64,000 nucleotides of DNA from Hericium rajendrae (lineage: Eukaryota; Basidiomycota; Agaricomycetes; Russulales; Hericiaceae): NCBI GenBank assembly GCA_033439255.1, contig CM065886.1:1674001-1738000 (forward strand), read 5' to 3'. Within the stretch, counting starts at the first letter, position 1; every line of letters begins with the position of its first letter. Position numbers and translations under genes: made by a program. This document shows, piece by piece, positions 1-11,600 of the stretch. The notes under the pieces are model-generated. The model was given only the letters and a program-made list of their open reading frames with translations, ran no database searches and had not been told where the DNA came from.

Positions 1-12
1 GAAATGGTACAG
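1..12. repeat. Right end of a CTGTACC-type MITE, cut by the window edge
   Basis: The first 12 bases are the reverse complement of CTGTACCATTTC and are followed by TA (13-14), the same junction as the right end of the complete MITE at 44401-44810. It lies at the equivalent codon of the copia frame, so both copia copies share this insertion. Confidence 0.6.
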
Positions 13-890
13 TACTGTACACGCTAAGCATAGCGTTTACCCTGATTTCAATCAGCCGCATTAACGCATTGGGCTTTTCGACAATGTTCTGTGATGGACA
101 TTGCCAGATTTGCAGTCCCGCCAGACAAACCATCACATGCATCCTGCGTGACAACAACCTCTACAAATTTACTAGTCCTGCAGATGCACTCGCACATGTG
201 CTAGCTTCCATTGTGACCATCGATGACCATAGTGCCAATCTCATGCTGTCCGCTGCTGACCTTCATCGCCAGCTAGGCCATATGTCAATTGATGCTGCAA
301 AGTCTCTAATTAAGCGTGGTACAATCACTGGCATTAATCTCAATGATCTGATCCAGGAGATGGAACTCTGCCGAGCTTGTGTCCAAGCAAAAATCTGGCA
401 TGTGCCATTTCCAAAAGAATGCACGTGGCCTCGATCGACAATCTATGGCAAACTTGTATCATCTGATCTATTTGGCCCTGCTCACATTGCATCCCTTGTC
501 GGACATTGGTATGCTATGACATTATTGGACGATGCAACCTATGAGGTCCTCATCTCATTCCTTCAGCACAAGAGCAAAGCTTTCAACAAATATGTAAACT
601 ACGAGAAATTTGTCCAAGTTCATTGGGGGGTCTCTGTAATACAGACTTTCTGTTCTGACCGAGGTGGCAAGTACACCAGCCTCACATTCGAAGATCATCT
701 TGTGAAGCAAGGCACACATCATGAAAAGACGGTCCATGACTCATCTTCACAGAATGGTGCTGCAGAACATTTTTTTCTGCATGAGCGTCACATGCACGCT
801 CGCAATGCTATTGGCCGTGGGACTCCCTAAATTCCTCTGGGCCACTGTGATGCAACATGCCATGTGGCTTTGGAACTGCATCAGGGGAAA
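13..890 (+). pseudogene. Ty1/copia pol fragment A: GAG-pre-integrase and integrase core
   Basis: The frame is open from base 15 to a stop at 828-830; the ATG at 69 is internal. The product has the zinc-binding pre-integrase region (LHRQLGHMS followed by LCRACVQAK) and the integrase core, with Asp in SSDLFGP, Asp in FCSDRGG and Glu in AAEHF. Integrases of this class join retrotransposon cDNA to target DNA. The frame breaks near 800: the typical continuation LPKFLWATVMQ lies in the next frame, a 1-nt lesion also present in copy B. No reverse transcriptase or RNase H follows. The upstream part lies outside the window. Confidence 0.9.
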
Positions 891-1141
891 CATCAGGAAC
901 CCTTACAACTTTCTGATGCATCTGATTCTGTCTGACTCAATCTGATTTCAATCTGATTGATCTGAAAAATGTTTTAAAGGACTTCTGAGCTATGTATTAT
1001 ATATATAAAAGATAAAATATTGTAACTGTTTATATTTCAACTCTCAAATATGTATTTCTTGAAAAATCAGATCAATCAGATTGAAATCAGATTGAATCAG
1101 ACAGAATCAGATGCATCAGAAAGTTGTAAGGGTTCCTGATG
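891..1141. mobile_element. CATC-A: 251-bp MITE in copia A
   Basis: Starts CATCAGGAACCCTTACAACT and ends in its reverse complement; long inverted arms are made of TCTGA repeats. AA flanks both sides (889-890, 1142-1143). Copy B at about 53190 is uninterrupted and has a single AA, so the 2-bp duplication is directly shown. Terminal sequence matches CATC-D, its likely source of transposase. Confidence 0.93.
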
Positions 1142-1297
1142 AAGATCACTGGCAACCAAACCCGATATGAATGGGCATTCAGCAAGAAACCAGACCTGTT
1201 GGACCTGCATGAATGGGAATGCCCCATCTGGGTCTGCATTGAGAACTGACGGAAGCTTGATGAATGTGCTGACAAAGGCAAGTTCGTCAGCTACAGC
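1142..1297 (+). pseudogene. Ty1/copia pol fragment A, segment after the integrase
   Basis: Continues the copia frame after CATC-A, with an in-frame stop after WVCIEN. It matches copy B at 53194-53350. Its last 8 bases (GCTACAGC, 1290-1297) are the target duplication of the hAT MITE that follows. Confidence 0.75.
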
Positions 1298-1874
1298 TAG
1301 TGAATGGCATGGGTAACCCTTGGGTACTTTTGAGCTGACCCATACCCATACCCATCAAAACCCACACCCATGCTGTGGGTATGGGTTTTCTGTGGGTTGG
1401 GTATGGGTAGGATATGGGTTCATGGGTAGCTGTGGGTTTATGGGTTATCCAAGGGTTGTAACATGTATTGATAGACTATAGTCTTGTTATGCTATAAATA
1501 TCTCAATATAAGTAGACACACATCAATAACATTGTAGCAGTTAACACTGATCAGTCAAAAAAGTCAAGAAAGTTCCATTATATCATATCTCTTTTTCATC
1601 TTAGACTCTTTATTATCTATTTTATTACCTTTTAGAGCATCTGCCATGTTAGCCACCCTTAATATATTAGTCTGATTGTTGCTTGATTTAGTATATAGTA
1701 TAGCTTGCATCTTGATAACATACTTTGAACTAATCATTCTCAATATAGAAAAACCCATGACCCATGATATGGGTATGGGTTTTTCATGGGTTGCATAAGG
1801 CTGACCCATACCCATACCCATGATACCTATACCCATGACCCACTGTGGGTTACCCATACCCATGCCATTCACTA
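1298..1874. mobile_element. hAT-type MITE with ACCCAT hexamer repeats
   Basis: The 577-bp insert has inverted ends TAGTGAATGGCATGGGTA and an exact 8-bp duplication GCTACAGC (1290-1297 and 1875-1882). Copy B has one GCTACAGC at the same place. An 8-bp duplication with a TAGNG end is the hAT rule. Both subterminal regions carry repeated ACCCAT/ATGGGT hexamers in both orientations, probably transposase-binding sites. The AT-rich middle has no gene. Confidence 0.9.
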
Positions 1875-2341
1875 GCTACAGCAGCAAGAGCAAAGGAATA
1901 TTAGTATATTGGCCCTGCAAGCACTCAATCACTGTCAAGTGCAATGTCATTTGGGATGACGCTGCACTGCTGCCGATGACTGACATGCCCACGGATGATT
2001 AGCTAATTGAACTTTTTGATGGTCGTGCTCCAGAGGAGTGGGTTGTCATTGACGGGACGATGCTGCACTGAGAGATACCCCCATGACAGACCATACTGTC
2101 CCTGAGGCTGACCAACTGCCTCCAGACCACATGTTGCCAACCATCGCAGAGCAAGCCCTGCACGACGTGCCAGCTGACACTCTGCCTAATGTGATGAATG
2201 TGCCTGCAACTTGCCAGAGTGAGCACCCACCCATGATAGGACATGCCACTGCACTACAGACCTCATTGCCAGTGCGTACGCACAGTGAACCACCAACTGT
2301 GCTGGATGCATCTCGAGCACAGTGCATATTGTACCTTCCTG
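1875..2341 (+). pseudogene. Ty1/copia pol fragment A, last segment
   Basis: Encodes a typical copia linker beginning SSKSKGILVYWPCKHSITV and continuing to CILYLPA, broken by stops after MPTDD and in the next 100 bases. The copia sequence ends here in both copies, before any reverse transcriptase. Bases 2340-2341 (TG) are the duplication of CATC-B. Confidence 0.8.
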
Positions 2342-2990
2342 CATCTGAGAAATTTAACAGTGGTATATAGCACTATGTAGCCTATATAGCTCTGATAGGG
2401 CCATAGCAGTCTCCTTTTCTACATAGCACTCTATAGCAGCAAGACAATCTATATAAAGCTATCATAGCACTCTATAGTAGTAAGATAATCTATGCAGAGC
2501 TATCATAGCTATTATAGGGTAAGGTAGTAACTATTATAGTCATCATAGTTATCTGTTATAAGATCATAACTATCATAAATATTATAGTATATGATAATTA
2601 TCATAGCTATATTAGCTATGTGGTATATCCTTAATATCATATTATATATAGCTAGTCAGACTACTATTGACTCTATATCATTACTCAAAAGATGCTATAA
2701 ACTTATCAATAAAATAAAATAATTATAGCACTGAGATACTCAAAGCATGAGAAATTTAAAAACATTATATTTCAAGTAATATTTGATTCTAATACATCTA
2801 CAAATATCACTAACAAATCTATGATACATTATAAGATATAAGATATGATAAGACTATAAGATTAAGATAAGATAAGATAAGAGATAAGATAAAGATAAAA
2901 CTTACTATCAAGATAAGAAAAGGCAAAAATGATCTACAAAAGAAGTCAACAAATTAGTATTACAAGATAAAATAAAAACATAAGGCTTAC
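2342..2990. repeat. Subterminal AT-rich repeats of CATC-B
   Basis: Dense short inverted repeats on CTATAGC, CTATCATAGC and GATAAGATAAG, matching the ends of CATC-H, I, K and L. They are the expected place for transposase binding. No gene seen. Confidence 0.7.
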
Positions 2991-3235
2991 CTAAGAAAAT
3001 AAAAGCGAAAATGCCCCAAAGTCTGCAAAGAACAATAGGGTTAAAAGCATTCAAACAATATAACAATATACCAAAGAAAATAAAAAAGCGAAAATGCTAA
3101 GGCCACAAATACATAAGGATAGAGATAATAAAACAATATAACAACTTATCAAACATAAGAAAGTTAAAGCAAAAGAGGGAGACATGACGAAAGACAAGAG
3201 ATGGTAGTGGTAAGGAAGAGAGAGAGAAAGCGAGT
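2985..3235 (-). ncRNA. Putative spliced micro-exon transcript of CATC-B
   Basis: Read on the minus strand from the TATA box, a pyrimidine-rich leader is followed by donor-like GTAAG sites, TTTGCAG acceptors and roughly 30-nt exons built around TTTTCGCTTTT. The same order is in CATC-H (28990-29260), K (38970-39130) and L (42110-42400). No long frame is kept between copies, so a non-coding or decayed transcript is inferred. Confidence 0.4.
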
Positions 3236-3300
3236 CGTGCACGCTTTATATAGACGTGGCGAGCAGAGCATCAAATGTGGGTGATGCGACTCGGCCCGGG
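3236..3300 (-). promoter_or_regulatory. TATA promoter of the AT-rich arm of CATC-B
   Basis: Minus-strand GTCTATATAAAG (3244-3255) follows GCTCGCCAC and precedes a CT-rich initiator region. The same block is found in CATC-H (28955-29010), K (39120-39180), and in weaker form in I and L. Confidence 0.6.
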
Positions 3301-3479
3301 CGCTGCCGGATGCTGCATCAGAGGCTAAGGCAGCAGACATTGTTAAGTTCGTGTCACTGCCCGGTAGCCTGTAGTACAGTAGATAGTTACTTAGCTGATT
3401 CAATCAAATTATATTGATGAATTGTGCATATTGTCTTTTTCTTAGATTTGTAGCTATTTGATTTGATTTACTAAGTTGG

Positions 3480-3737
3480 AAACATTCGAACTCGTGCACG
3501 TTCAGTGGCTGAACCACCGAAACGCGCGTCAAAGTTTGAATGTTCAACTCAAACTTCGACCACCACTCCCCTCCCTCTCCTCCTCCCCTCGCTCTGTCAT
3601 CTCCCGTCAAAGCGAACACCGAAGGAGGGTAGCGGGATGCCGAGGGCACTGCAGGTGAGTAAAAAAAGACCTTCTATACCTTTTCTGCATGCTAACGCAG
3701 AGAGTATCGCTCATTCGAGTGATACTCTCGAGTCTCG
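3480..3737 (+). ncRNA. GC-rich arm leader of CATC-B: exon, 46-nt intron, hairpin
   Basis: A pyrimidine-rich stretch (3545-3600) leads to a donor GTGAGT at 3655, a branch site GCTAAC at 3691 and an acceptor CAG ending at 3700. A hairpin GAGAGTATCGCTC / GAGTGATACTCTC (3700-3729, loop ATTC, one G-T pair) follows at once. The same intron-hairpin order recurs in other members with changed but still paired arms. An ATG at 3637 would open a frame, but it is not conserved in CATC-K (GTG there). Confidence 0.5.
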
Positions 3738-4935
3738 ACTTCCTCTCTCCCATCCCGTCGCCTCTCCCATCCCGTCACCTCCTGCGCCTTTCGCCACCAT
3801 CTCACCCTCGCCAACCCACCCCTGGCATCACCGCCGCGCACACCGCTGGATGATGCACATGGCAGCGCCACCTCGCGCATGGGCTAGGCATGCTGCGCGC
3901 TGGTCCCCGTCTCGCGCATGGGCCCACACACTGCGCGCGATCCCGCCGTGCTGCACGCGCCAGCACATGCATGGCTGGTGGATGGCCACAGCCATGGACG
4001 GGCATGCCAGTGAATGCCAGCACACGCACATGGGCCCCGGTGCCTCGTGCGTGGCCTCTGCGTCATGCATGGGCCTGGTGCCTCGCGCACGCCCGCCTGC
4101 CCCGCTGCGCCCCGCTGCACCTCGCGCATGAGCTTGCCCCCACAGATCCTCACCGTACCCCGCGTATGGGCGCGCGGCAGCTCAGCATCTCGCGCATGCT
4201 TGCTGCACCTCGCCATGCCCACCGCACCTCGCCAAGGCCCGCCACACTTCGATGACGCCCGCTGCACCTCGATGACGCCTGCTGCACCTCGACGACGCCC
4301 ACCACACCTCGACGACGCCTGCCGCACCTCGAGAACGCTCGCTGCACCTCACGCATGAGCTCGCGGTAGCCCAGCATCCCGCGCATGTCCGCAGCATCTC
4401 GCCCACATTCACTGCATCTCGCCCACGCCCACTGCGCCTCATCCATGCCCGCCGCGCCGCGCACACCAGCCCGCGGCAGCCTCATGCCCCGCGACCCCTG
4501 CCGTACCTCGCGGACGCCACCACGCCTCGTACGCAGCCACACCGCCACGCCGTACCTGGCGCACGAGCCAGCGAGAGCCCACGCCCCGCGCACGTCCGAT
4601 ACGCCTCCCGTGTCATCGGACCTTAACACCTCGCCCATGCCTGACGTGCCTTGCGCACGGGCCTATCGCATCCCAGCGACTCGAGCACACCCGCCGCCGC
4701 CTCTATCGCACCTCTCGTGTATGAGCCCACGGCAGTCTAACTCCGACGTGCACGACCACCACTCCATCCGCACGGCCACCGCACCTGCCGCGCCTCATGC
4801 ATGGACCCAACACTTCGCGTATGGGACCCATTGTGCCTGGTGCACGACTGCCGTGTCAAGTGCATGACTACCATGCCCTGCACGCTCGTTGCGCCTCGTG
4901 CGCATGTGCGCGCTTGTCCGCGGGGCATGCATCAT
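3738..4935. repeat. GC-rich quasi-repeat arm of CATC-B
   Basis: Degenerate units close to GCACCTCGCGCATGCCCGCC, about 20-22 bp, repeated dozens of times and rich in CpG. Every frame on both strands stays open by composition and gives Arg/Ala/Pro/His-rich text without a domain, so I call no gene. Confidence 0.6.
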
Positions 4936-5025
4936 TCATATTAGTAGTGTACATAATTGTACTAGTAGCCATTTTAAAAATGAATATATATTTTTCGTAC
5001 TTGTTTGACTTTGGAGATAGTAATG

Positions 5026-5570
5026 CATCAGTAAACCTCAAATTGTCTGACTTGTCTGAGATTTGCCTGAAATGTATCTGATTTTGCTTGATTTTGCTTA
5101 AATTGAAGTTGTTAAATAGTCAGACATTCCTATGGGTGTATATCATCCAGACATCATCAGACCATATCAGACAAAATTATCTGACATCAGACAAATATCT
5201 GACTCTCAGACCAAATGTCTGACATCAGGATAACGTCTGACTCTCAGATCAGAAGTCTGATATCAGACAATGTCTGAAATCAGAGCATGTCTGACATTAG
5301 ATATCAAAGTCTAATATCAGACTTCTGGTCTGAGAGTCAGACTTGGTCAGAACTTTATCTGAAGCATCAGAACAGTCCTAATTTTAGTCTGATTTCACTG
5401 CTTTCAGACACAGTGTCTGAAATCAGTTTAGTCAGACACTCAGACAGGCTTATTTTTCAGTCAATATTGGAAAATCAGTTTACATTCTGAAGTCAGGTCT
5501 GAGTCAGGCATAAATCAGATCACAAATATCAGATCAGATCATAGTTCAAATACATCAGACTAGATCAACC
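5026..5570. repeat. Left subterminal TCTGA repeats of CATC-C
   Basis: Dozens of TCTGAC/GTCAGA/ATCAGAC pentamers and hexamers in both orientations, as at the ends of CATC-D and CATC-E. No gene. Confidence 0.7.
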
Positions 5571-6600
5571 TCAAAATAAAGAAAGCTAGCAAAGTTTCAA
5601 ATACAAATAAACTAATACAGGCACAAGAAATGCAAGAGCTTCCTGCACACAGTCAGGTAGCTGAATACAAGCATAGTACTATAGGGTATGGCACAAAGCT
5701 GCAGGACCCAGGTGTCTCCTTAAAAGAGGGAGACCAGGGGATGCAGATTAGAGTACATCTTATCAAGTAGAAATAAACCACAAACCCGCAAGCTCGTGGG
5801 TTTATTCTGCCAGAGGAGGGAACATCATGCATTGGCACACAGAAACAAGGTGTGCATAGCTTTGTAGACATGCATGAGCTTCTCACGAAGTCGTACACGC
5901 TACGACAGGGCACTTACTGCTATCGTGCACATGACGTGGCCATTGTGGAGGCCCCATAGCATGTTTATTATAGAAAAAGAGACGATCAGTTAATTTATAG
6001 AAACGATAAAGTGCACTCATTACATACCTGTTGTCACAGCCATGCACGAATGCAAGGTGGAGGTGGGAGGCAAGGCGAGGTGAGAGCACACATCATACGA
6101 CATTTAGTCGAGTCTCATTGCGACAGGAGTCTCGTTGCTGTCACAACTAGACTTGGCCTGTCCCACCCGAGATGTTGGGGGCTTGCGAGGGCGTTGTCGT
6201 GCTTGCCGGGCACCCGTCCGTCCTTCAAGTGCACCACCTGTTGAGCTCGTATGACGTGGCGAGATCCGCACGCGGGTCGAGACAGGCGCGCGAGGGCTGG
6301 GGGCTGCGTGGCAGAGACGGAGGTGACGTGGCAGATCTGCACGAGCTGTTGGGGCTCGTGCAGGCTCTCGAGGGCATCACGGGGGGATTGTCGTAGATGC
6401 TGAACACCCGGCACCCTTGCATGAAGTGGTGGGTCCGCGCGGGGATCGGAAAAGGTGCGCGGGAGTGAATGGGGTGAGTGTGCGAGCCGCGGGAGGTGTC
6501 GGGCCTGTAGATGGCACCGTGGAGCTTCGAAGGCAGGAAGAGGGTGAGGCGAGGGCGATGTCGGGGGCACAGAGGTGACGCGGAGGTCGTGGGGTTGTGA
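5571..6600. other. CATC-C interior, left part: no recognisable gene
   Basis: Mixed-composition DNA. On the minus strand a donor-like GTATGT near 6028 with a branch-like TAACTGA near 5992 suggests a spliced transcript running left. No protein domain is recognised in any frame. Confidence 0.35.
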
Positions 6601-7610
6601 CCAACAGAGGGGAGTCTCGCTCAATAACGAGCGACACCCCCACATTAGTACGAAAACAAAGCAGATAGAAGTTTTGTTTTACTTACCTTGAAGCCCTCTT
6701 TGCCATTTCCGAACCGCCTAGTCTCCAAGTCGAACGAGATTGCCAGAACAAGACAAGAGGGTATCGATTTATCGAACGATACCCTCATAGTCAGTACGTG
6801 AATGTCAAAAACTAGTAAATACTCACTTTAAAACCTTTGTTAAGTTCCCTAGTGAGTCTTGAGGCCTTGAGATGCGAAACTAAAAGAGGAGGCAAGAACG
6901 GGGTTAAGGGAGAAACATATGCAAGTCGAACGACACGACACGTTGACGACAACGTGCGTTGCCGGGGATTGCCGGTGGGCAATCCCCGACCGGGCCGGTG
7001 ACTGCCGGACCCACTACGCGCGTTCCACATTTAAGTCGTCCGTTGCTATCTCCTGCATCCCCTAGCATCCCCTCTGCACTCGTTATTCTTATACTTTGAA
7101 GGCTGGAAGGGACTGTTCGAAGAACGGAGAGGCTTGATGGAGGCTCTTTGAGCCTAAGGTGAGTGAAAAAGCTCGTTGTTTCATTGTTTTTTGTGCTAAC
7201 CCAGGGAGTACTGCTCATTATCGAGCAGTACTCCCCGTTTTCTTCGACGTCCTCGATTCCTCGATCTTGGACACCGGAGAGGTGACTCAAAAGTGGAAGG
7301 AGCTTAGAAGGATTCCAAGGTAAGTTAAAATGTTGTTGTTTCTCAGTTTATTCTGCTCATCGGGGAGTATTGCTCGTCATCGAGCACTACTCCACGTTTT
7401 GTGTACTACCTCGATATCTACCTCCTCGCCTCGCCTCTCCCGCACCCCGCACCTCACATCCCCCACGGTCCCTCTGCCGTGTTCGATCTCCCGCGTGCCC
7501 GCGCTCTCCGCTGGGCACACTAAGGTAAGTAAAATCAGTCTTATATCTGTGTATATCGTGCTAACGTGGGGAATATTGCTCATTATTGAGCAGTATTACC
7601 CATTCATCCT
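6601..7610. ncRNA. Cluster of five intron-hairpin modules in CATC-C
   Basis: Minus strand: donor GTAAGTAAAAC near 6690 with hairpin 6609-6641, and donor GTGAGT near 6828 with hairpin 6757-6786 (GAGGGTATCG / CGATACCCTC). Plus strand: donor GTGAGT at 7160, branch GCTAAC, hairpin 7204-7235 (GGGAGTACTGCTC, 13 bp perfect); donor GTAAGT at 7321, hairpin 7363-7390; donor GTAAGT near 7525, branch GCTAAC, hairpin 7568-7601. Stem sequences differ but pairing is largely kept. Confidence 0.5.
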
Positions 7611-7678
7611 TTACCACCCCTTCTCTCATGCTCCATGTCCCGCACACTGCCCTCGTCATGCCAGCCTCGCCCCACCCG

Positions 7679-8600
7679 CATCAGGAACCCTTACAACTTT
7701 CTGATGATCTGATTCTATCTGATTTTGTCTGATATCAGAAAGTTTTCTGAAATCAGATATTCAGAACATCAGAAATAAGTCTGAAATCAGGACTAATTTC
7801 TGGTATCAGATAAATGATCTGTTATGCAGAATTTTTTCTGTTTTCAGACTTTTGTCTGAGATCAGATCAGTCAGATTGGTGTCAGATCAGAAATTTTAGT
7901 CAGATTAAAAATTACAGTCAGATCAGAAATTCTAGTCAGATCAGAAATAGCAGATCAGAAATTCTACTCAGATCAGAAATTCTAGCCAGATCAGAAACTC
8001 TACTTAGATCAGAAATTCTAGTCAGATCAGAAACTCTAGTCAGATCAGAGATCCTAGCCAGATCAGAAATCCTAGTCAGATCAGAAATAGCAGATCAGAA
8101 ATTCTACTCAGATTAGAAATTCTAGCCAGATCAGAAACCCTAGTCAGATCAGAGACCCTAGTCAGATCAGAAATTCTAACCAGATCAGAAACCCTAACCA
8201 GATCAGAAGATAAGTTTAGATCAGACTTTCAGATCAGATCAAATTCACACTATAACAACAAAATGCAGCTCAACATTATGCAGTAAGAGATATAAAGCTA
8301 AAAGATAGGCATAGTCAAATGAAAAGGCATAAAAGCAAAAAATAAGATCAGAAAGTATTAAAGACCTTTAGAAGTAAAGCAAAACAGAATACTTGGAGAA
8401 GATATTAAAAAGCTCTAAAAAAAAGATTAGAACTGAGTGGAGATCAAAATCAGGAGTATGATGAAACAATTCAGAAACCAAGAGATATGAGAAAGAAATA
8501 CTCTGAGAAAATATTAAAAAAAACCCTAAGAAGGAAAATCAGAACTGAGTAGTGATCAAAATCAGAGATATAATAAGACAACCCAAACATCAAGTCAGAC
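7679..8600. repeat. Left subterminal repeats of CATC-D, incl. 18-bp minisatellite
   Basis: From about 7880 to 8215 a TCTAGTCAGATCAGAAAT unit repeats with small changes (period about 18, some units shortened). Around it are single TCTGA motifs. Bases 8220-8600 are A-rich with no gene. Confidence 0.75.
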
Positions 8601-8632
8601 ATGCTCAACCACCAATTGCCAATCAATCCAAT

Positions 8633-11600
8633 CTACTTGTTGGCCAAAGTCTTGAGATTATGACGACGAGCAGTGATGGCTGATTTGCCTGGAACATCAG
8701 TAATCTTCCGCTTAGGCTGAAGCAGCTCAGATACTGCATCTGCAATAGCATTCCACTTCTCTGGAGTGAAGCCACGGATAACTTCTGCATAATCATCAGT
8801 GACATCACCCCAGATGCCAGAGGAGAACCAGCTCTTGATTCTTGTCTCTAGTTGAAGATCAGGTGAATTGGGATCAAAATACAACCACCGTGTCCAAGCA
8901 CGCTCAACCTGATGCACACCTTAGATAAGTAAAATTGAAAAGGAGAACAGACTTACTACAGCAGTAGCAAGTGCTAATGCACCAGCTGGCAAGTCACTCT
9001 GCCGAGAACTCTCAGGCATCTCTGACACACTCTGAAAATGTGCGACAGTAAATGTCTGCAAGATGACTCGAGACATGAAGGCATCCTCATAGACCTGTCA
9101 AGGATACATTAGTAGGGAAAGATAACAGTCAAAGGTCTTACCGTATGCCCTTTATTATCTTTATGTGATGTGCGAAAGATAAAGGGAAGAGTTGCACTAG
9201 CACCGGCATCAGAAAAGCCAAGCATTTTTGCAGCATAAGCTTCCTTCGCATCAAGGTCGTTGTCGGCAACAGATGCAACACTCCAAAAGTGATCAGCGAC
9301 AGCATCAACAGCTGCAGAAGCAAAGCCACGACGCCATTCATAGATCCGCTGCATCAACTAAAGCAAGAAGATATATAAGTTATTGAACACATAACAGAGA
9401 ACAACGCACCAAAGAATACACCATATCATCTTTGTCCTTGAACTCACGAGGGACAGAAGGAAAAACCAGATCCCAGAGCTCCTGAACAGGCTCAAGGAGC
9501 TCCTGCGTGTCCCATGGATCAGTGCGTGTACCCATCAAGTCCCGACACATGGGCAAGAAGATGTCTTGCCACCGCCGCAGCGTGCCCGGGGGCAGATCTG
9601 AGTTGCTAGGCCTCCTCGTCTTACTGCGTTGCGAGCCAATCATCTCAGACTCGCTGTCATCCTCTTCCTCTGCCAGACGACGAGAACGAGAACGAGGACA
9701 CGGTGTTTGCAAACTCTAACAAGGATGTCAACATTATATTCACAAAAAATTATAAGGCAGTAAGACTTACCTGCTGAGATGAAGATGCCTGAAGTCCGTG
9801 CAAACGTGCAGGTGTCACAGGCTATAAGAAAAAATATTAGATACAGACAGACAAAGCAAAAAGGAGACACATACCACTGTACGAATCTTGTTTGGTGCTG
9901 AAGACGAACGCTGCCCGGCCCGCATATCATGAGCAGGTGTCGTCTGTGGGGCTGACACGGTGCGTCGGAAAGAAGAACCATACGTTCGACGAGAACGAAC
10001 AATAACATGTTCGTTCTCGTCGTTCTCGTGGCTGAGCTGGTTGCTGGGCTGGTTTCGGGAGTCCTGGCGTGACGATGACGGAGCAGCACGAGAACGAGCT
10101 GGGTCGAACTCGTTCCCGTTGTAGGTGGACTTCATTAAGGGTTAGTTAGTGACAGCAGCAACTCCAGAGATGACGAAAACGAACCTCGTCTCGTTCGTTC
10201 TCGTCGATACGGGGTTGGCGGCGCGAGGAAGACAGTGCACGAGAACGAGCCTCATGTGGCTCGTTCTCGTTGTTGTTGCCTTGGGCCTGGCCACGGGTAT
10301 GCGATAAAGAAGCCGGAGCACGAGAATGAGCCCCACTGGGCTCGTTCTCATCGATACGAGGTTGCTGGCGCGAGGAAGAAGATGTGCCACGGGAACGAGC
10401 CCCAGTGGGCTCGTTCCCATTGACTGGCACCTGTGACTGGTGTAAGCCAAGAAAACAGGAGAGAAGACATGGACGAACCTCTCGTTCGTTCTCGTTGACA
10501 CGCGGCTGGCTGCGTTGTTTCTGGTGTGCAGATGACAATGGGGCACGAGAACGAGCCTCTTGTGGCTCGTTCTCGGCATTATCGTCCAAAGTCGAGTCGT
10601 TCGCACGTGATGAGGAAGTGGGAGCACGAGAACGAACCACAACTGGCTCGTTCTCGTTGCCATAAGACTGTTTCAATTTTAGTAAGTAATAAGAGGTAAT
10701 GATGAGAACGTACCTCGTTCTCATTAACACGGCTGTGTGTCCATGTATGCTTGCGCGCGGAAGAAGATAGCGCACGAGAACGAACACCTTGTGGCTCGTT
10801 CTCGGCGTCTTCGTGCTGGGCTCGGCCACTTGTGCGTGAAGAGGAAGTTGGAGCACGAGAACGAGCCCCAACGGGCTCGTTCTCATCGACAGAAGCCTGT
10901 GTCGAGGGATTAGCTAAGAAGAGAGAATAAATGAAGAAAATAGGACATACCTGATTCTCGTCGGCAATGCTCTGCATCCGGACTTGCTGACGACCGCGTG
11001 AGGAGGAAGATCGCGCACGAGAACGAGCACCTTGTGGCTCGTTCTCGGCGTTGTTGCCCTGGCTCCGGCCACGCACGCGTGAGGAAATCGGAGCACGAGA
11101 ACGAGTCCGATGGGTCCCATCAGACTCGTTCGTGTCGAAATGAGGCTGTCAGAAAGTTGATTAAAGACAGAACAACGAGAAATGAGGAGAACGAACCTGT
11201 AATTCGTTCTCGTCGCTAAGTCCCTGCTCAGCCCGGTCTTGCTGGTGCGCAGAAGATGACAGAGCACGAGAACGAGCCACGCGGGACTCGTTCTCGTTGC
11301 TGATGGGTTGTGCACGATCTTGCTGGCACGAAAACGAGGGTACCACACGAGAACGAGCCACGCCGGGCTCGTTCTCGTCAATGTGAGGCCGGACCTGGTG
11401 ATTCTGACGCGAAGAAGACCGGAGATCACGAGAACGAGCTTCCTGTAGCTCGTTCTCATAGGTAGGAGGTGGCTTCCGATGAATCTGACATGAAGACAAC
11501 GGGGAGCACGTGGATATTGGGTGATCCAAGGTGAAGAGGATGAGAAACGAGAGAAACGTACCTGTGGCTCCCCCTCGAGCTCCAGCTCATATTCCTGCTG

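Noticed and set aside
1298-1874. ACCCAT repeats as interstitial telomere
   Set aside because: The common fungal telomere unit is TTAGGG; these hexamers are in both orientations at transposon ends.
3505-4867. Long open frames on both strands of the CATC-B GC arm
   Set aside because: All registers stay open because of composition and a 20-22 bp quasi-repeat; no domain and no conserved frame in CATC-K or H.
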